64,000 nucleotides of DNA, taken from contig NZ_CP028843.1 of NCBI RefSeq assembly GCF_003058325.1, positions 3,266,501 through 3,330,500 of the forward strand, in the 5' to 3' direction. The notes beneath the pieces were generated by a model, which was given only the letters and a program-made list of their open reading frames with translations, ran no database searches and was not told where the DNA came from. The stretch is from Methylobacterium currus. GTDB taxonomy: Bacteria; Pseudomonadota; Alphaproteobacteria; Rhizobiales; Beijerinckiaceae. Made by a program: the position numbers and the translations under genes. Positions 8,687 through 19,730 of the stretch are shown one piece after another; position 1 is the stretch's first letter, and each line of letters begins with the position of its first letter.

Positions 8687-8884
8687 GATCCCGGGACGCT
8701 ATACGCTATGACAACGTCGCCCACGGTAGCCGGCTCGGATTAAACTTTTGCAAATATCGGTCGGGCGGCGATCACGACGGCATCGCGCCTCGACCGAACG
8801 AATACGATCGCCATGTAGCGATCGATCGATGGGATGGGCCTCGCCAAGGCCTGGCCCGCGAGCGGGCCAGGGCCGGCGCGGCGG

Positions 8885-9016
8885 TCAGATCAGGTAGACG
8901 GTGCCGTGCAGCCCGAACACTTTCGGGCAGTTCGAGGCTTCCGCCAGCGTCTGCGCGGCCTTGAGGTCGATGTTGCGCTCGGCCGCCAGCTCGGCCACGG
9001 TCTTCCACATCGGCAT
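8885..9016 (-). CDS. Small conserved-looking protein, 43 aa
   Basis: A 43-codon gene starting MPMWKTVAELAAERNID and ending FGLHGTVYLI. It is supported by an excellent ribosome-binding site, GGAAGGAG, seven bases before the ATG, and by GC-rich third positions. The first 25 residues look like a single helix-turn-helix-like element (TVAELAAERNIDLKAAQTLAEA), reminiscent of excisionase or MerR-type HTH pieces, followed by a short beta end. I do not recognise a named family. It sits alone between cheZ and an SDR gene, all on the minus strand but with more than 100 bases on each side. Confidence 0.65.
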   Translation of the reverse strand: MPMWKTVAELAAERNIDLKAAQTLAEASNCPKVFGLHGTVYLI

Positions 9017-9126
9017 CGTGCACTCCTTCCAATCGGGAATTCCTCCCTGACAAGTGCAGAGGCGCGGCATTGGTTGCGCCCCGGGCTGCATCCTGCGCGG
9101 CGGGCCGGGCCACGCCCGGCGGCGCC

Positions 9127-9837
9127 TCACGGCGGGATCGGCTGCCCGTCCCAGGCGAAGACCCGGCCGGAATCCCCGATCTGCAGCCCGTTCAGGACCC
9201 GCACCAGATGGGCCGCGCTCTCCTCCGGCGCGAACAGGCCGGGTCCCGGATCCGGGCGGAACGGCCGGGACAGCGCCGTCTGCACGGTCCCGGGATGCAG
9301 GCCCGCCACGATCAGCTCGGGATGGGTGCGCGCCGTCTCGACGGCGAGGGTGCGCAGGATCTGGTTCAACGCCGCCTTCGAGGCCCGGTAGGCGTACCAC
9401 CCGCCTAACCGGTTGTCGCCGATCGAGCCGACCCGTGCCGAGAGGGCGGCGAAGACGCGACGCCCCCGGCGCGGCATCAGCGGCAGGACGTGCTTGGCCA
9501 CGAGCGCCGGGCCGATCGCGTTGACGGCCATCACCGTCGCCATCGCCGCCGGATCGAGCGTCCGGATCGCCTTCTCGGGGGAGACGCCCGGCCCGTGCAG
9601 GATGCCGCTGGCGACGACGACGAGATCGACCGGTCCGGACTCCCCGACGGTGCGGGCCGCCGCCGCGATGGAGTCCTCGTCGGTGACGTCGGCGGGCAGG
9701 GATCGCGCGGGTCCGGGCTGCGGCATGGGCGAGCGCGACAGGGCGAAGACCGTCTCATGCGCCCCGCCCGCGGCGAGCGCCGCGACGAGGGCGCGACCGA
9801 TCCCGCCCGAGGCTCCGACGACGACCGCGCTGCCCAT
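9127..9837 (-). CDS. SDR family NAD(P)-dependent oxidoreductase (CsgA/C-factor-like)
   Basis: A 236-aa short-chain dehydrogenase. The nucleotide-binding glycine motif VVVGASGGIGRALV is at the N-terminus, the substrate-side serine lies in FAALSARVGSIGDN, and the catalytic YxxxK is in YAYRASKAALNQIL. The C-terminal GLHPGTVQTALSRPF and the short overall length place it near the C-factor/YciK-like SDRs. Substrate unknown. The ATG at 9837 begins directly with the Rossmann strand. Confidence 0.92.
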   Translation of the reverse strand: MGSAVVVGASGGIGRALVAALAAGGAHETVFALSRSPMPQPGPARSLPADVTDEDSIAAAARTVGESGPVDLVVVASGILHGPGVSPEKAIRTLDPAAMATVMAVNAIGPALVAKHVLPLMPRRGRRVFAALSARVGSIGDNRLGGWYAYRASKAALNQILRTLAVETARTHPELIVAGLHPGTVQTALSRPFRPDPGPGLFAPEESAAHLVRVLNGLQIGDSGRVFAWDGQPIPP

Positions 9838-9907
9838 GCGACACCCCGCTGCGATTGTATGGAAACCTCGTGCGGCACACCGCCGGCGCGGCGCCCGGAT
9901 CCGTGCC

Positions 9908-10312
9908 TCACGCCGATGTCCGGAGGAGGCCGCTGCGGCTCAGCACGCGCGCCAGGCGCGGCCGCAGCGGGAGGAACAGGCGATAGGCCGCCTCGGACAG
10001 GGCCAGCACGGGGCGGCGCCCGAACACCCGGAGCTCGACGAGCCGGCCGAGCCAGCGCCAGGCCGGCAAGCGGCGCCAGAGCCGCGCGAAGGCGGCCGCG
10101 CCGGAGACGAGGCGCCCATCCGCCTCGCGGACGTGGAACCGCGCCTGCGCGGCGGCCCGGTCGAGCCCGGATCCCAAGGCCGCGTCGTCGTCCATCGTCG
10201 CGAGGTCGACGAAGCGCACGCGCTCGGCCCCGGCACAGCGCCGGTAATGCCCGATCTCGGTCCGGCAGAGCGGGCAGGCCCCATCGTAGTAGACGGTCAG
10301 ATCGTCCCGCAC
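9908..10312 (-). CDS. DCC-family thiol-disulfide oxidoreductase-like protein (DUF393)
   Basis: About 134 aa, carrying the DUF393/DCC signature YYDGACPLCRTEIGHYR at the N-terminus, where the CxxC pair is suggested to act in thiol-disulfide exchange. The rest (FARLWRRLPAWRWLGRLVEL and AYRLFLPLRPRL) matches the family's helical C-terminal half. I chose the GTG at 10312 because GAGGGT lies just upstream and it leaves the usual short lead into the motif. An ATG at 10339 would add nine residues. Electron donor and partner are unknown. Confidence 0.85.
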   Translation of the reverse strand: MRDDLTVYYDGACPLCRTEIGHYRRCAGAERVRFVDLATMDDDAALGSGLDRAAAQARFHVREADGRLVSGAAAFARLWRRLPAWRWLGRLVELRVFGRRPVLALSEAAYRLFLPLRPRLARVLSRSGLLRTSA

Positions 10313-10483
10313 GCCACCCTCACGCCGCTGCCGCACCATCTGCCCCGACGAGATGGGCGCGCGGCGGCGTCCGTCATCGTGGGGCGGACGCGCGATAAGG
10401 TCGCGCCGCGGGACCTGTCGGCCGGGCGGTCGGCCCGGCCGCACAGGCAGACGGGCACCCTTCGGGCGCCCGCCGCTTCGGGC

Positions 10484-12112
10484 TCACGCCGCTCCGGGCA
10501 GCCGGTAATCGCGGAACTGGTCGCGCAGGGCGGTCTTCTGGATCTTGCCGGTGGCGGTGTGGGGGATCTGCTGCACCACCACGACGTCGTCGGGCATCCA
10601 CCACTTGGCGATGTGCGGCGCCATGAAGGCCAGGATGTCGGCCTTGTCGGGGGTGCGGCCCTCCTTGGGCACCACGATGAGCAGCGGGCGCTCGTCCCAT
10701 TTCGGGTGCTGCACCCCGATCACCGCGGCCTCCGCCACGTCCGGGTGCCCGACCGCCAGGTTCTCGAGGTCGATCGAGGAGATCCACTCGCCGCCGGACT
10801 TGATCACGTCCTTCGAGCGGTCGGTGATCGCCATGTAGCCGTTCGGATCGATGGTGGCGACGTCGCCGGTGTCGAAGAAGCCGCGATCGTCGAGGATCGG
10901 CTCGTCGCTGCGGTAATAGGCCTTCGCCACCGCGAGACCTGAGACCTTGAGCCGCCCGAAGGTCGTGCCGTCCCAGGGCAGGTCGCGGCCCTCGTCGTCG
11001 GTCAGCCGGAACTCGACCCCGAAGGGGGCGTAGCCCTGCTTCATCTTGAGGTCGAGGCGGGCCTCGCCCTCGAGATGGGCCACCTCCGGCTTGAGCGAGC
11101 AGTAGGAGCCGATCGGGCTCATCTCGGTCATGCCCCAGGCATGGTCGACGGTGACGCCGTAATCGCGCTCGAAGCGCTCGGTCATCGCCCGCGGACAGGC
11201 CGAGCCGCCGATCACGACGCGCTTCAGGTGGCTCAGGCGCTGGCCCGTCGTGTCGAGGTAGTGCAGCAGGCCGAGCCAGACGGTGGGCACCGCCGCCGTC
11301 ACGGTGACGCCGGTCTCCTCGAGCAGCGCGTGCACCGAGGCGCCGTCGAGCTTCGGCCCCGGCATCACCAGCCCGGCGCCGGTCATCGGCGCAGCGAAGC
11401 TGAAGCCCCAGGCATTGGCGTGGAACAGGGGCACCACCGGCATCGCCATGTCGGTAGGCTTGAGCGCGATGAAGGCCGGGTTGTTGACCATCAGGGCCAG
11501 CAGCACGTTCGAGCGGTGCGAGTAGAGCACGCCCTTCGGCAGGCCGGTGGTGCCCGAGGTATAGCAGAGGCCGGCGGCGGTGTTCTCCTCGAAGGTCGCC
11601 CAGGCGAAGTCGTCGTCGGCCTCGGCGATCCAGTCCTCGTACGCGACGGCGTTGCGCAGGGACGTCTGCGGCATGTGGGCGCCGTCGGTGAGGATCACGT
11701 ACCGCTCGATCGTCGGCAGCTTGTCCGCCAGGCGCTCGACCAGGGGCACGAAGGTCAGGTCGAGGAGGAGGATCCGGTCCTCGGCATGGTTGATGATGTA
11801 GGCGATCTGGTCCTCGAACAGGCGCGGATTGACCGTGTGGTAGATCGCCCCCACGCCGGTGATGCCGTACCACGCCTCGAGGTGGCGCCAGGTGTTCCAG
11901 GCGAGCGTCGCGACCCGGTCGCCGAGGCGGATGCCGTCGGCGGCGAGGCGCTTCGACAGGCGCAACGACCGCTGCCGCACCTCGGCATAGGTGGTCCGGT
12001 GCATCGGCCCCTCGACCGAGCGCGAGATCACCGGGCGGGCTCCGTGCTGGAGCGCGGCGTAGTCGATGATGCGGTGGATCAGCAGGGGCCAGTCCTGCAT
12101 CAGGCCGAGCAT
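10484..12112 (-). CDS. AMP-forming long-/medium-chain acyl-CoA ligase (DmdB-like)
   Basis: A 542-aa ANL-superfamily adenylating enzyme that activates a carboxylic acid with ATP and CoA. The phosphate-binding loop CYTSGTTGLPKGVLYSH lies near residue 183, the adenine/Mg motif in WGMTEMSP, and the hinge motif in GYMAITDRSKDVIKSGGEW; the C-terminal lysine motif is TATGKIQKTALR. The sequence style (MLGLMQDWPLLIHRIIDYAA at the start) is that of proteins annotated as long-chain fatty-acid or 3-methylmercaptopropionyl-CoA ligases (DmdB). True substrate cannot be set from sequence. It is divergently oriented to a MarR regulator 218 bases away, which suggests control by that regulator. Confidence 0.92.
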   Translation of the reverse strand: MLGLMQDWPLLIHRIIDYAALQHGARPVISRSVEGPMHRTTYAEVRQRSLRLSKRLAADGIRLGDRVATLAWNTWRHLEAWYGITGVGAIYHTVNPRLFEDQIAYIINHAEDRILLLDLTFVPLVERLADKLPTIERYVILTDGAHMPQTSLRNAVAYEDWIAEADDDFAWATFEENTAAGLCYTSGTTGLPKGVLYSHRSNVLLALMVNNPAFIALKPTDMAMPVVPLFHANAWGFSFAAPMTGAGLVMPGPKLDGASVHALLEETGVTVTAAVPTVWLGLLHYLDTTGQRLSHLKRVVIGGSACPRAMTERFERDYGVTVDHAWGMTEMSPIGSYCSLKPEVAHLEGEARLDLKMKQGYAPFGVEFRLTDDEGRDLPWDGTTFGRLKVSGLAVAKAYYRSDEPILDDRGFFDTGDVATIDPNGYMAITDRSKDVIKSGGEWISSIDLENLAVGHPDVAEAAVIGVQHPKWDERPLLIVVPKEGRTPDKADILAFMAPHIAKWWMPDDVVVVQQIPHTATGKIQKTALRDQFRDYRLPGAA

Positions 12113-12330
12113 GGCGTGTCGTCCTTCCCTTGCGCTTCCTCAGGGGGCCGCGCTCGTCGGCACGGCCCTCGGTCGCCGGAGCATTCTTGCCCGCGGTTTC
12201 AGGCGTTAGCTTATGGCAGCGGTGCGGGGGCGGCTAGAGCGGGCGGGGGAGCGGGACCTTGAGGCGCATCCGTCGTGGATCGGGAGAGGTCAGGCGTGGC
12301 ACCGGGATGGTTCTGATGTAAACTATCTGG

Positions 12331-12813
12331 ATGACGGCATCCTCGCGCCCCCACCCAGCGGCTGGGGCAGACGCCCCGGCCGAGGCCGACCCGCTGCGGG
12401 TCTGGTTCCGCTTCCTCCGCCTGCACCGGCGCGTCTCGGCCGCGGTGGCGGCGGAGCTGAAGGCCGTCGGGCTGTCGATCCCGCAATTCGACGTGCTCTC
12501 GACCCTGTCCGAGCGCGAGGGCCTGACGCAGCAGGACCTCGCCGAGCGGCTCTACGTCACCAAGGGCAACGTCTCGGGGCTGATCGACCGGCTTGTCGAG
12601 GCCGGCCTGGTCGAGCGCCGCCCGATCCCGGGCGACCGGCGCTCCCACGCCCTGCACCTGACCGAGGCCGGGCTGGCGCTCGCCCGCACCGGCATCGCGG
12701 CCCAGCGGGGCTATGTCGGCCGCACCCTCGGCCGGCTGCCCCCGGGCGACGTGGCCGAGCTGGAGCGGGTGGTGCTGGCCTGGCGCGACGCCGCCCGGGC
12801 CGACGGCGGCTGA
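12331..12813 (+). CDS. MarR family transcriptional regulator
   Basis: A 160-aa winged-helix regulator. The core shows SIPQFDVLSTLSEREGLTQQ, DLAERLYVTKGNVSGLIDRL and the wing EAGLVERRPIPGDRRSHALH, all standard for MarR. MarR proteins usually repress a divergent gene and release it on binding a small aromatic or acyl ligand; the divergent acyl-CoA ligase is the obvious target, so an acyl-CoA or free acid ligand is plausible (inference). No Shine-Dalgarno sequence is apparent before the ATG, and a -10-like TAAACT lies only about 12 bases upstream, so the message may have a very short or no leader. Confidence 0.92.
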   Translation: MTASSRPHPAAGADAPAEADPLRVWFRFLRLHRRVSAAVAAELKAVGLSIPQFDVLSTLSEREGLTQQDLAERLYVTKGNVSGLIDRLVEAGLVERRPIPGDRRSHALHLTEAGLALARTGIAAQRGYVGRTLGRLPPGDVAELERVVLAWRDAARADGG

Positions 12814-13073
12814 ACGCCGTGGGGGCATTGCGATCGCGCCTCCTGTTTGCATGACCCCATCGTCCGGTGCGGAGACGCATCGCTTCGGCCGCCCGCGAGA
12901 GGCGGCGTGTCGAGAAGGGGCGCAGGAAGAGGGACCGCGGACGGGTGCAGGGATCACGGCGCCGCCTTGCGACCCGCCGGCCGCAGCCGGGGAGGTCACA
13001 CGGAGCCCGTTCGGGCCCCTCTCCGGCCGCGATCACCGCGGTCCGGGTTGCCGTCGCGAGCCGTCCCGGCGCC

Positions 13074-13610
13074 TCACACCACCGTCCGTTTCTCCACGTC
13101 GATGACGATGCCGTTCGGCGTCCGCCGCTCGCGGGCGACGAGCCGGTCGCCGGGCGAGAACATGCCGAGCGGCTCGTCCCGGTCCGGCAGCACCACGGTG
13201 GCGTTGCGGTTGACGAAGACCAGCACGTGCCGGCGCTGCGGCAGCGAGGCGACCGCCCAGCGCTTGAGCTGGCCGTAATACGGCTCCCGCCGCCAGACCG
13301 AAGGCTGGCTCGGATCGACCTGGACGTGCAGGAAGCGCGTCGTCGGGTCGAGACTCAGCACCATCTTGGCCTTGTCGGGCTTCCATTCCGGGCCGAGCCA
13401 GCCCTCCGTCATCCAGAGGCAGTGGAAGGCGCGGCAATGGCCGGGCCGCGTCTCGTGGATGCCGCAGCCGCGGCCGGGTTTGGCGTGGCGGCACCACTCC
13501 CCGGCCACGCTCTCCACCGCCGGCACGTCGTAGACCTTGCAGCATAGTGTACAGGCGCCGCAGGCCCGGCCGGGCGCGGGCGTCGAGACGAATTCGGCGG
13601 GGTCGAGCAT
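13074..13610 (-). CDS. YkgJ-family cysteine cluster protein
   Basis: 178 aa with the YkgJ/CxxCxxCC-type zinc or iron-chelating cysteine cluster: GRACGACTLCCKVYD at the N-terminus, then WCRHAKPGRGCGIHETRPGHCRAF in two short blocks, followed by a beta-rich C-terminal half of about 100 residues ending DVEKRTVV. The family has no firmly known biochemical role; the cysteines are thought to hold a metal. Start ATG 13610 is well placed relative to the cluster. It is divergent from the aminotransferase at 13797. Confidence 0.88.
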   Translation of the reverse strand: MLDPAEFVSTPAPGRACGACTLCCKVYDVPAVESVAGEWCRHAKPGRGCGIHETRPGHCRAFHCLWMTEGWLGPEWKPDKAKMVLSLDPTTRFLHVQVDPSQPSVWRREPYYGQLKRWAVASLPQRRHVLVFVNRNATVVLPDRDEPLGMFSPGDRLVARERRTPNGIVIDVEKRTVV

Positions 13611-13796
13611 GCGCGTCGGTCTGACCAGGAATGTGCGGGGCTGCCGCGAGGACGGCCCGGGTTGTGCGTCGGCATCGCGCCGCTAGTGTGACGGCGCAAG
13701 CGAATTCTGCTCCGCCGGCCGGGGCTCCCTCCGAGTCCCTTCCCAGAGACAGTACTGGGCTCATTCCGAGCCCTCCTTGAGAAAGCGATCGCGACG

Positions 13797-15179
13797 ATGC
13801 TCTCGAACCTCGCCACCCGCGACGTCGAAACCCTGATCCACCCCTACACCAACCTGGCGGCCTTCCGGCAGACCGGGCCGCTGGTGCTCGAGCGCGGCCA
13901 CGGCGTCTGGGTCTACGACACCGACGGACGGCCCTATCTCGAGGGCATGGCGGGCCTGTGGTGCACGGCGCTCGGCTATTCCAACGAGGAGCTGGTCGAG
14001 GCGGCCCGCGAGCAGATGGCGCGCCTGCCCTTCACCCACCTCTTCTCCGGCCGCAGCCACGACCCGGCGATCGAGCTCGCCGAGACCCTGAAGGAGCTGG
14101 CGCCGATCCCGGTCTCGAAGGTGTTCTTCACCTCCTCGGGCTCGGAGGCCAACGACACCCAGGTCAAGCTGACCTGGTACCTCAACAACGCGCTGGGCCG
14201 GCCGCAGAAGAAGAAGATCATCGGCCGGCACAAGGGCTATCACGGCGTCACGGTGGCGTCGGCCTCGCTCACCGGGCTGACCGCCAACCACGCCGACTGG
14301 GACCTGCCGCTGCCGGGCTTCCTGCACGCCGCCTGCCCGCACCATTATCGCGGCGCCGAGGCCGGCGAGAGCGAGGAGGCCTATTCGGCGCGCCTCGCCG
14401 CCGAGCTGGAGGAGATGATCCTGCGGGAAGGCCCGGAGACCGTGGCGGCCTTCATCGCCGAGCCGGTGATGGGCGCGGGCGGCGCCATCGTGCCGCCCAA
14501 GGGCTATTTCGCGGCGATCGAGCCGGTGCTCGCCCGCTATGACGTGCGCCTGATCGCCGACGAGGTGATCTGCGGCTTCGGCCGGCTCGGCACCTGGTTC
14601 GGCTCCGAGGCCATGGGCATGAAGCCCCACAGCCTGTCCTTCGCCAAGGCGCTCACCTCGGCCTACATGCCGCTCGGCGGCGTCACGGTCGACGAGCCGC
14701 TCTACCAGGCGATGCAGGATCAGAGCCGCAAGATCGGCACCTTCGGGCACGGCACCACCTATTCGGGCCACCCGGTGGCGAGCGCGGTGGCCCTGAAGAC
14801 GATCGAGATCTACCGGCGCGACCGCATCATCGAGGGCGCGGCCGAGAAGGCGCCGCACTTCCAGCGCCGCCTGTCGGCCCTGGAGGAGCATCCGCTCGTC
14901 GGCGAGGCGAAGGGGCTCGGCCTGATCGGCGGCCTCGAGATCGTCGCCGACAAGGCGACGAAGCGCCAGTACGACCCCAAGGCGGGCGTCGCCGCCCGCT
15001 GCGTCGCCTTCGCGCAGGAAGAGGGCCTGATCGTCCGCTTCCTGACCGGCGACCGCGTCGCGGTCTGCCCGCCGCTGGTGATCCGCCCGGACGAGATCGA
15101 CACCCTGTTCGACCGCCTCGGCACCGCGCTGGACCGCACCCAGGCCTGGATCCGCGAGCAGGGCCTGACCGCGGTCTGA
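13797..15179 (+). CDS. Class III PLP-dependent aminotransferase (omega-/beta-alanine-pyruvate type)
   Basis: A 460-aa class III aminotransferase. Evidence includes the cofactor phosphate-binding FFTSSGSEANDTQVK, the pyridine-contact aspartate in RLIADEVICGFGRLG, and the Schiff-base lysine K284 in LSFAKALTSAYMPLGG. The late GTFGHGTTYSGHPVASAVAL segment is typical. The relatives use omega-amino acids, putrescine or taurine as amino donors with pyruvate or oxoglutarate; the exact donor is not fixed by motif. The gene stands alone, preceded by a divergent YkgJ gene and followed by a GC-rich hairpin. Confidence 0.92.
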   Translation: MLSNLATRDVETLIHPYTNLAAFRQTGPLVLERGHGVWVYDTDGRPYLEGMAGLWCTALGYSNEELVEAAREQMARLPFTHLFSGRSHDPAIELAETLKELAPIPVSKVFFTSSGSEANDTQVKLTWYLNNALGRPQKKKIIGRHKGYHGVTVASASLTGLTANHADWDLPLPGFLHAACPHHYRGAEAGESEEAYSARLAAELEEMILREGPETVAAFIAEPVMGAGGAIVPPKGYFAAIEPVLARYDVRLIADEVICGFGRLGTWFGSEAMGMKPHSLSFAKALTSAYMPLGGVTVDEPLYQAMQDQSRKIGTFGHGTTYSGHPVASAVALKTIEIYRRDRIIEGAAEKAPHFQRRLSALEEHPLVGEAKGLGLIGGLEIVADKATKRQYDPKAGVAARCVAFAQEEGLIVRFLTGDRVAVCPPLVIRPDEIDTLFDRLGTALDRTQAWIREQGLTAV

Positions 15180-15190
15180 CCGCCCACGGC

Positions 15191-15233
15191 CGGGCCGGGG
15201 CCCGATCCCCGGCCCGTCCGGCCGCCGGACGGG
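15191..15233 (+). terminator. Tandem GC-rich hairpins after the aminotransferase gene
   Basis: Eleven bases after the stop there is a perfect 10-bp stem CGGGCCGGGG / CCCCGGCCCG with a six-base loop (15191-15216), followed immediately by a second 9-bp stem CCCGTCCGG / CCGGACGGG (15213-15233, sharing a few bases). There is no T run, so this is either a weak intrinsic terminator or a 3'-end stabilising structure. Confidence 0.45.
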
Positions 15234-15442
15234 CCGCGAGACTCCGCGCGCGGCGTTACGGTTAATTGCCGGCCGGCCGTCGTGGCCGGGTCGCTGCGCC
15301 GACATCCCTGCCCCTGTGCCCTGGCCCGGTCGGCAGGAGCTTTTTCTTGGAATGCCCGAGCGTTGCCGCGGTCGCAGCCGCGTCGCGCGGCAAACTCCCT
15401 ACCGTCAGGCCCCTGAATTAGGAATTTAAGCAAGTCGCTATT

Positions 15443-15457
15443 TTAAATCAAATTTAA
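15443..15457 (+). promoter_or_regulatory. Putative CtrA binding site upstream of the chemoreceptor gene
   Basis: TTAA-ATCAAAT-TTAA is an exact TTAA-N7-TTAA match to the full CtrA box known from Caulobacter and other alphaproteobacteria. It lies in an AT-rich patch about 50 bases before the chemoreceptor ATG, where CtrA would contact a promoter. That CtrA works here is inferred from the motif and from the cckA gene in the same window. Confidence 0.55.
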
Positions 15458-15507
15458 GTCTTCTCACCCACGGTTTGAACGATTATCGATCTCGGGGGCG
15501 GCGCGGC

Positions 15508-16968
15508 ATGTTTCGGAAACAGCGTGAGAATGTGTCGGATGCAACATTGGCCGCCTTCGACAAGTCCCTTGCCATCATCGAATTCGATCTCGACGGCACC
15601 GTGATCAAGGCCAATGCCAACTTCCTGAATCTTCTCAACTATCGTCTCGATGAGATCGTCGGCCAGCATCACCGGATGTTCGTCGATCCGGAGGCCGCCG
15701 CGGCGCCGGACTATGCGGAGTTCTGGACCAAGCTGCGCGCGGGGCAGTTCTTCGCCGACGAGTTCCTGCGCTTCGGCAAGAACCGCAAGCGCATCTGGCT
15801 CGAGGCGACCTACAACCCGATCCTCGACGCCGCGGGCAAGCCCATCAAGGTGGTGAAGCTTGCGGCGGACATCACCAAGAAGAAGAACGAGATCAGCCGT
15901 CTCCTGACGATGATCGAGGGGATGCCGGTGGCGGTGATGACCGCCGATCCGCACAACGAGTTCCGCATCGACTACATGAACGGCGCGTCGCGCCGCACCC
16001 TCGGCCCGCTGGCGCAGTACCTGCCGGTCTCGACGGACCTGATGGTCGGGACCTCGATCGACGTCTTCCACAAGAACCCCGCGCATCAGCGCCGGATGCT
16101 GGCCGATGCGAGCCGGCTGCCGCACCGGACCAAGATCAGGCTCGGTCCGGAGACGCTCGACCTCCAGGTCTCGGCGATCATGGGGCCGGACGGCACCTAT
16201 CTCGGGCCGATGCTGACCTGGGCGGTGGTGACCGCGCAGGTGAACATGGCCTCCGACGTGTCGCAGGTGGTCAACGCCATGGGCGCGGCCGTGGAGGAGA
16301 TGCAGCGCTCCGCCGCCGGCCTCGGCCATTCGGCCGATGAGGCCCGCGATCGCGCCGCCACGGTGGCAGCGGGGTCCGAGGAGATGACGGCCTCGATCCA
16401 GGAGATCGCCGGCCAGGTCGGGCGCGTCTCCGAGCGCGCCCAGCAGATCGCCGCCCAGGCCGAGGCGACCGACGCCACGGTGCGCACCCTCTCGAACAAG
16501 GCCCGCGAGGTCGATTCGGTCGTCGGCATGATCTCGACCATCGCCGACCAGACCAACCTGCTGGCGCTGAACGCCACGATCGAGGCGGCGCGGGCGGGCG
16601 CGGCGGGCCGCGGCTTCGCGGTCGTCGCGGCGGAAGTCAAGGAACTCGCCGGCCAGACCGCCAAGGCCACCGGCGAGATCACCCAGCGCATCGGCGACAT
16701 CCAGGGCGCGACCAGCGAGGCGGTGGCGGCGATCGCCACCATCAACAATGCGGTGGCGGAGCTGTCGCGGCTGACGCTCGCCATCGCCAGCGCCGTCGAG
16801 CAGCAGGCGGCCTCGACGCAGGAAGTCTCGACCAACATCGTGGCGGTCTCGAACGCCGCGAGCGCCACCGGCCGGATCGCCGAGACCGTCCGGATGGTGT
16901 CGGAGAGCCTCGCCGGCCATTCTGGCGGCCTCACGGGCAGCGTCGAGAAGTTCCTGAAGGCCGGCTGA
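15508..16968 (+). CDS. Soluble PAS-domain methyl-accepting chemotaxis protein
   Basis: 486 aa from the ATG at 15508; a TTG at 15475 would add 11 unconvincing residues. N-terminal PAS domain (about 15-125: [40 protein letters not shown]), a second PAS-like region (about 130-245), then an MCP signalling domain whose hairpin tip reads [20 protein letters not shown]. No transmembrane helix is visible, so the receptor is cytoplasmic and probably senses redox, energy state or an internal ligand through PAS. The conserved hairpin passes the signal to CheA/CheW. A CtrA-like box precedes it, implying cell-cycle-linked expression with the flagellum. Confidence 0.9.
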   Translation: MFRKQRENVSDATLAAFDKSLAIIEFDLDGTVIKANANFLNLLNYRLDEIVGQHHRMFVDPEAAAAPDYAEFWTKLRAGQFFADEFLRFGKNRKRIWLEATYNPILDAAGKPIKVVKLAADITKKKNEISRLLTMIEGMPVAVMTADPHNEFRIDYMNGASRRTLGPLAQYLPVSTDLMVGTSIDVFHKNPAHQRRMLADASRLPHRTKIRLGPETLDLQVSAIMGPDGTYLGPMLTWAVVTAQVNMASDVSQVVNAMGAAVEEMQRSAAGLGHSADEARDRAATVAAGSEEMTASIQEIAGQVGRVSERAQQIAAQAEATDATVRTLSNKAREVDSVVGMISTIADQTNLLALNATIEAARAGAAGRGFAVVAAEVKELAGQTAKATGEITQRIGDIQGATSEAVAAIATINNAVAELSRLTLAIASAVEQQAASTQEVSTNIVAVSNAASATGRIAETVRMVSESLAGHSGGLTGSVEKFLKAG

Positions 16969-17004
16969 GGCCGGGACGAGACCCGCAACGGCGAGACCTC
17001 AGTC

Positions 17005-17033
17005 AGGGCGGCGAAGCCGGGCTTCGCCGCCCT
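17005..17033. terminator. Bidirectional hairpin between chemoreceptor and pccB
   Basis: A perfect 13-bp inverted repeat AGGGCGGCGAAGC / GCTTCGCCGCCCT with a three-base loop (CGG) sits 36 bases after the chemoreceptor stop and 18 bases after (in the opposite direction) the convergent pccB stop. Short T-rich sequence (gtcgttgtcc) follows on the plus strand. It can serve both convergent genes. Confidence 0.7.
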
Positions 17034-17051
17034 GTCGTTGTCCCCGCCGTG

Positions 17052-18596
<1,545 letters not shown>

Positions 18597-18739
18597 TCCT
18601 GAAGAAGAGTCGCGCGCCCGCCGGGAGGCTCCTGGTCCGGAACTAGTCCCGGGCCAGACTTGGCCGTGAAGCGGCCTTAGCACGCGCCGGGGCGCGGCGA
18701 AAACTCGGTCTTTTCGGGCGGGGCGGAGCGGACATGCGA

Positions 18740-18775
18740 AGGGCCGCGCCGCCCTCCCGGGGGTGGCGCGGCCCT
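18740..18775 (-). terminator. Hairpin terminator after rfbA
   Basis: An 11-bp inverted repeat, AGGGCCGCGCC and GGCGCGGCCCT, separated by a 14-base loop, lies about 50 bases downstream of rfbA on the minus strand, before pccB. The following T stretch is short (CTTCGCATG), so termination strength is uncertain. Confidence 0.5.
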
Positions 18776-18826
18776 CGATCCAAGGACCGGCGGACCCGGA
18801 CAGGGCCCGGTCGGAGCAGGCCGCGA

Positions 18827-19717
18827 TCAGAGCAGACCTTGACCCGGCTCCTCCTCGCGGGCGAGGCGCAGCAGGCTCTGGCCGTAATTGGTCTTGGCGA
18901 AGAGCTGGCCGCGGGCCACCACCTGCTCGCGGGTGATGAAGCCCTGAAGGTAGGCGATCTCCTCCAGGCAGGCGACCTGCATGCCCTGGCGGTGCTGGAT
19001 GACGCGGACGAACTCGCCGGCCTCGAGCAGGTTGTCGTGGGTCCCCGTATCGAGCCAGGCATAGCCGCGGGACATGCACTCGACGTGGAGCTGGCCGCGA
19101 TCGAGATAGGCCTGGTTGACGTCGGTGATCTCAAGCTCGCCGCGGGGCGAGGGCTTCACCGCCGCCGCGATGTCCAGTACCTGGTTGTCGTAGAAGTAGA
19201 GGCCGGTCACCGCCCAGGGCGATTCCGGGTTCTTCGGCTTCTCGACGAGCTTGGTGGCGCGGCCCTGCTTGTCGAGGGTGACGACGCCGTAGGCCTCGGG
19301 CTGGTCGACGTGGTAGGCGAAGACCGTGGCGCCGGTCTCGCGCGCGCGGGCCTTGGCCAGGAGCTGGCGCATGCCGGCCCCGAAGAACAGGTTGTCGCCG
19401 AGCACCAGCGCGACCGAGTCGTCGCCGACGAATTCGCGGCCGATGATGAAGGCCTGGGCCAGGCCCTCGGGCTTCGGCTGCAGCGCGTAGGAAATTTTGA
19501 CGCCGAACTGCTCGCCGGTGCCGAACAGGCGCTTGTAGTTGTCGATGTGCTCCGGCGACGAGATCAGCAGGATGTCGCGGATGCCGGCCAGCATCAGCAC
19601 CGAGACCGGATAATAGATCATCGGCTTGTCGTAGACCGGCAGCAGCTGCTTGTTGATCGCCAGCGTCGCCGGGTGCAGCCGCGTGCCGGATCCGCCGGCG
19701 AGCACGATGCCCTTCAT
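18827..19717 (-). CDS. rfbA: Glucose-1-phosphate thymidylyltransferase
   Basis: 296 aa, first step of dTDP-L-rhamnose synthesis: glucose-1-phosphate plus dTTP to dTDP-glucose. The nucleotide-binding segment [20 protein letters not shown] and the [15 protein letters not shown] block at the N-terminus are diagnostic; [11 protein letters not shown] and [20 protein letters not shown] follow in the expected order. Length is standard. It is the last gene of rfbCBDA, 13 bases after rfbD. Confidence 0.97.
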   Translation of the reverse strand: MKGIVLAGGSGTRLHPATLAINKQLLPVYDKPMIYYPVSVLMLAGIRDILLISSPEHIDNYKRLFGTGEQFGVKISYALQPKPEGLAQAFIIGREFVGDDSVALVLGDNLFFGAGMRQLLAKARARETGATVFAYHVDQPEAYGVVTLDKQGRATKLVEKPKNPESPWAVTGLYFYDNQVLDIAAAVKPSPRGELEITDVNQAYLDRGQLHVECMSRGYAWLDTGTHDNLLEAGEFVRVIQHRQGMQVACLEEIAYLQGFITREQVVARGQLFAKTNYGQSLLRLAREEEPGQGLL

Positions 19718-19730
19718 GATCTGATACTCC

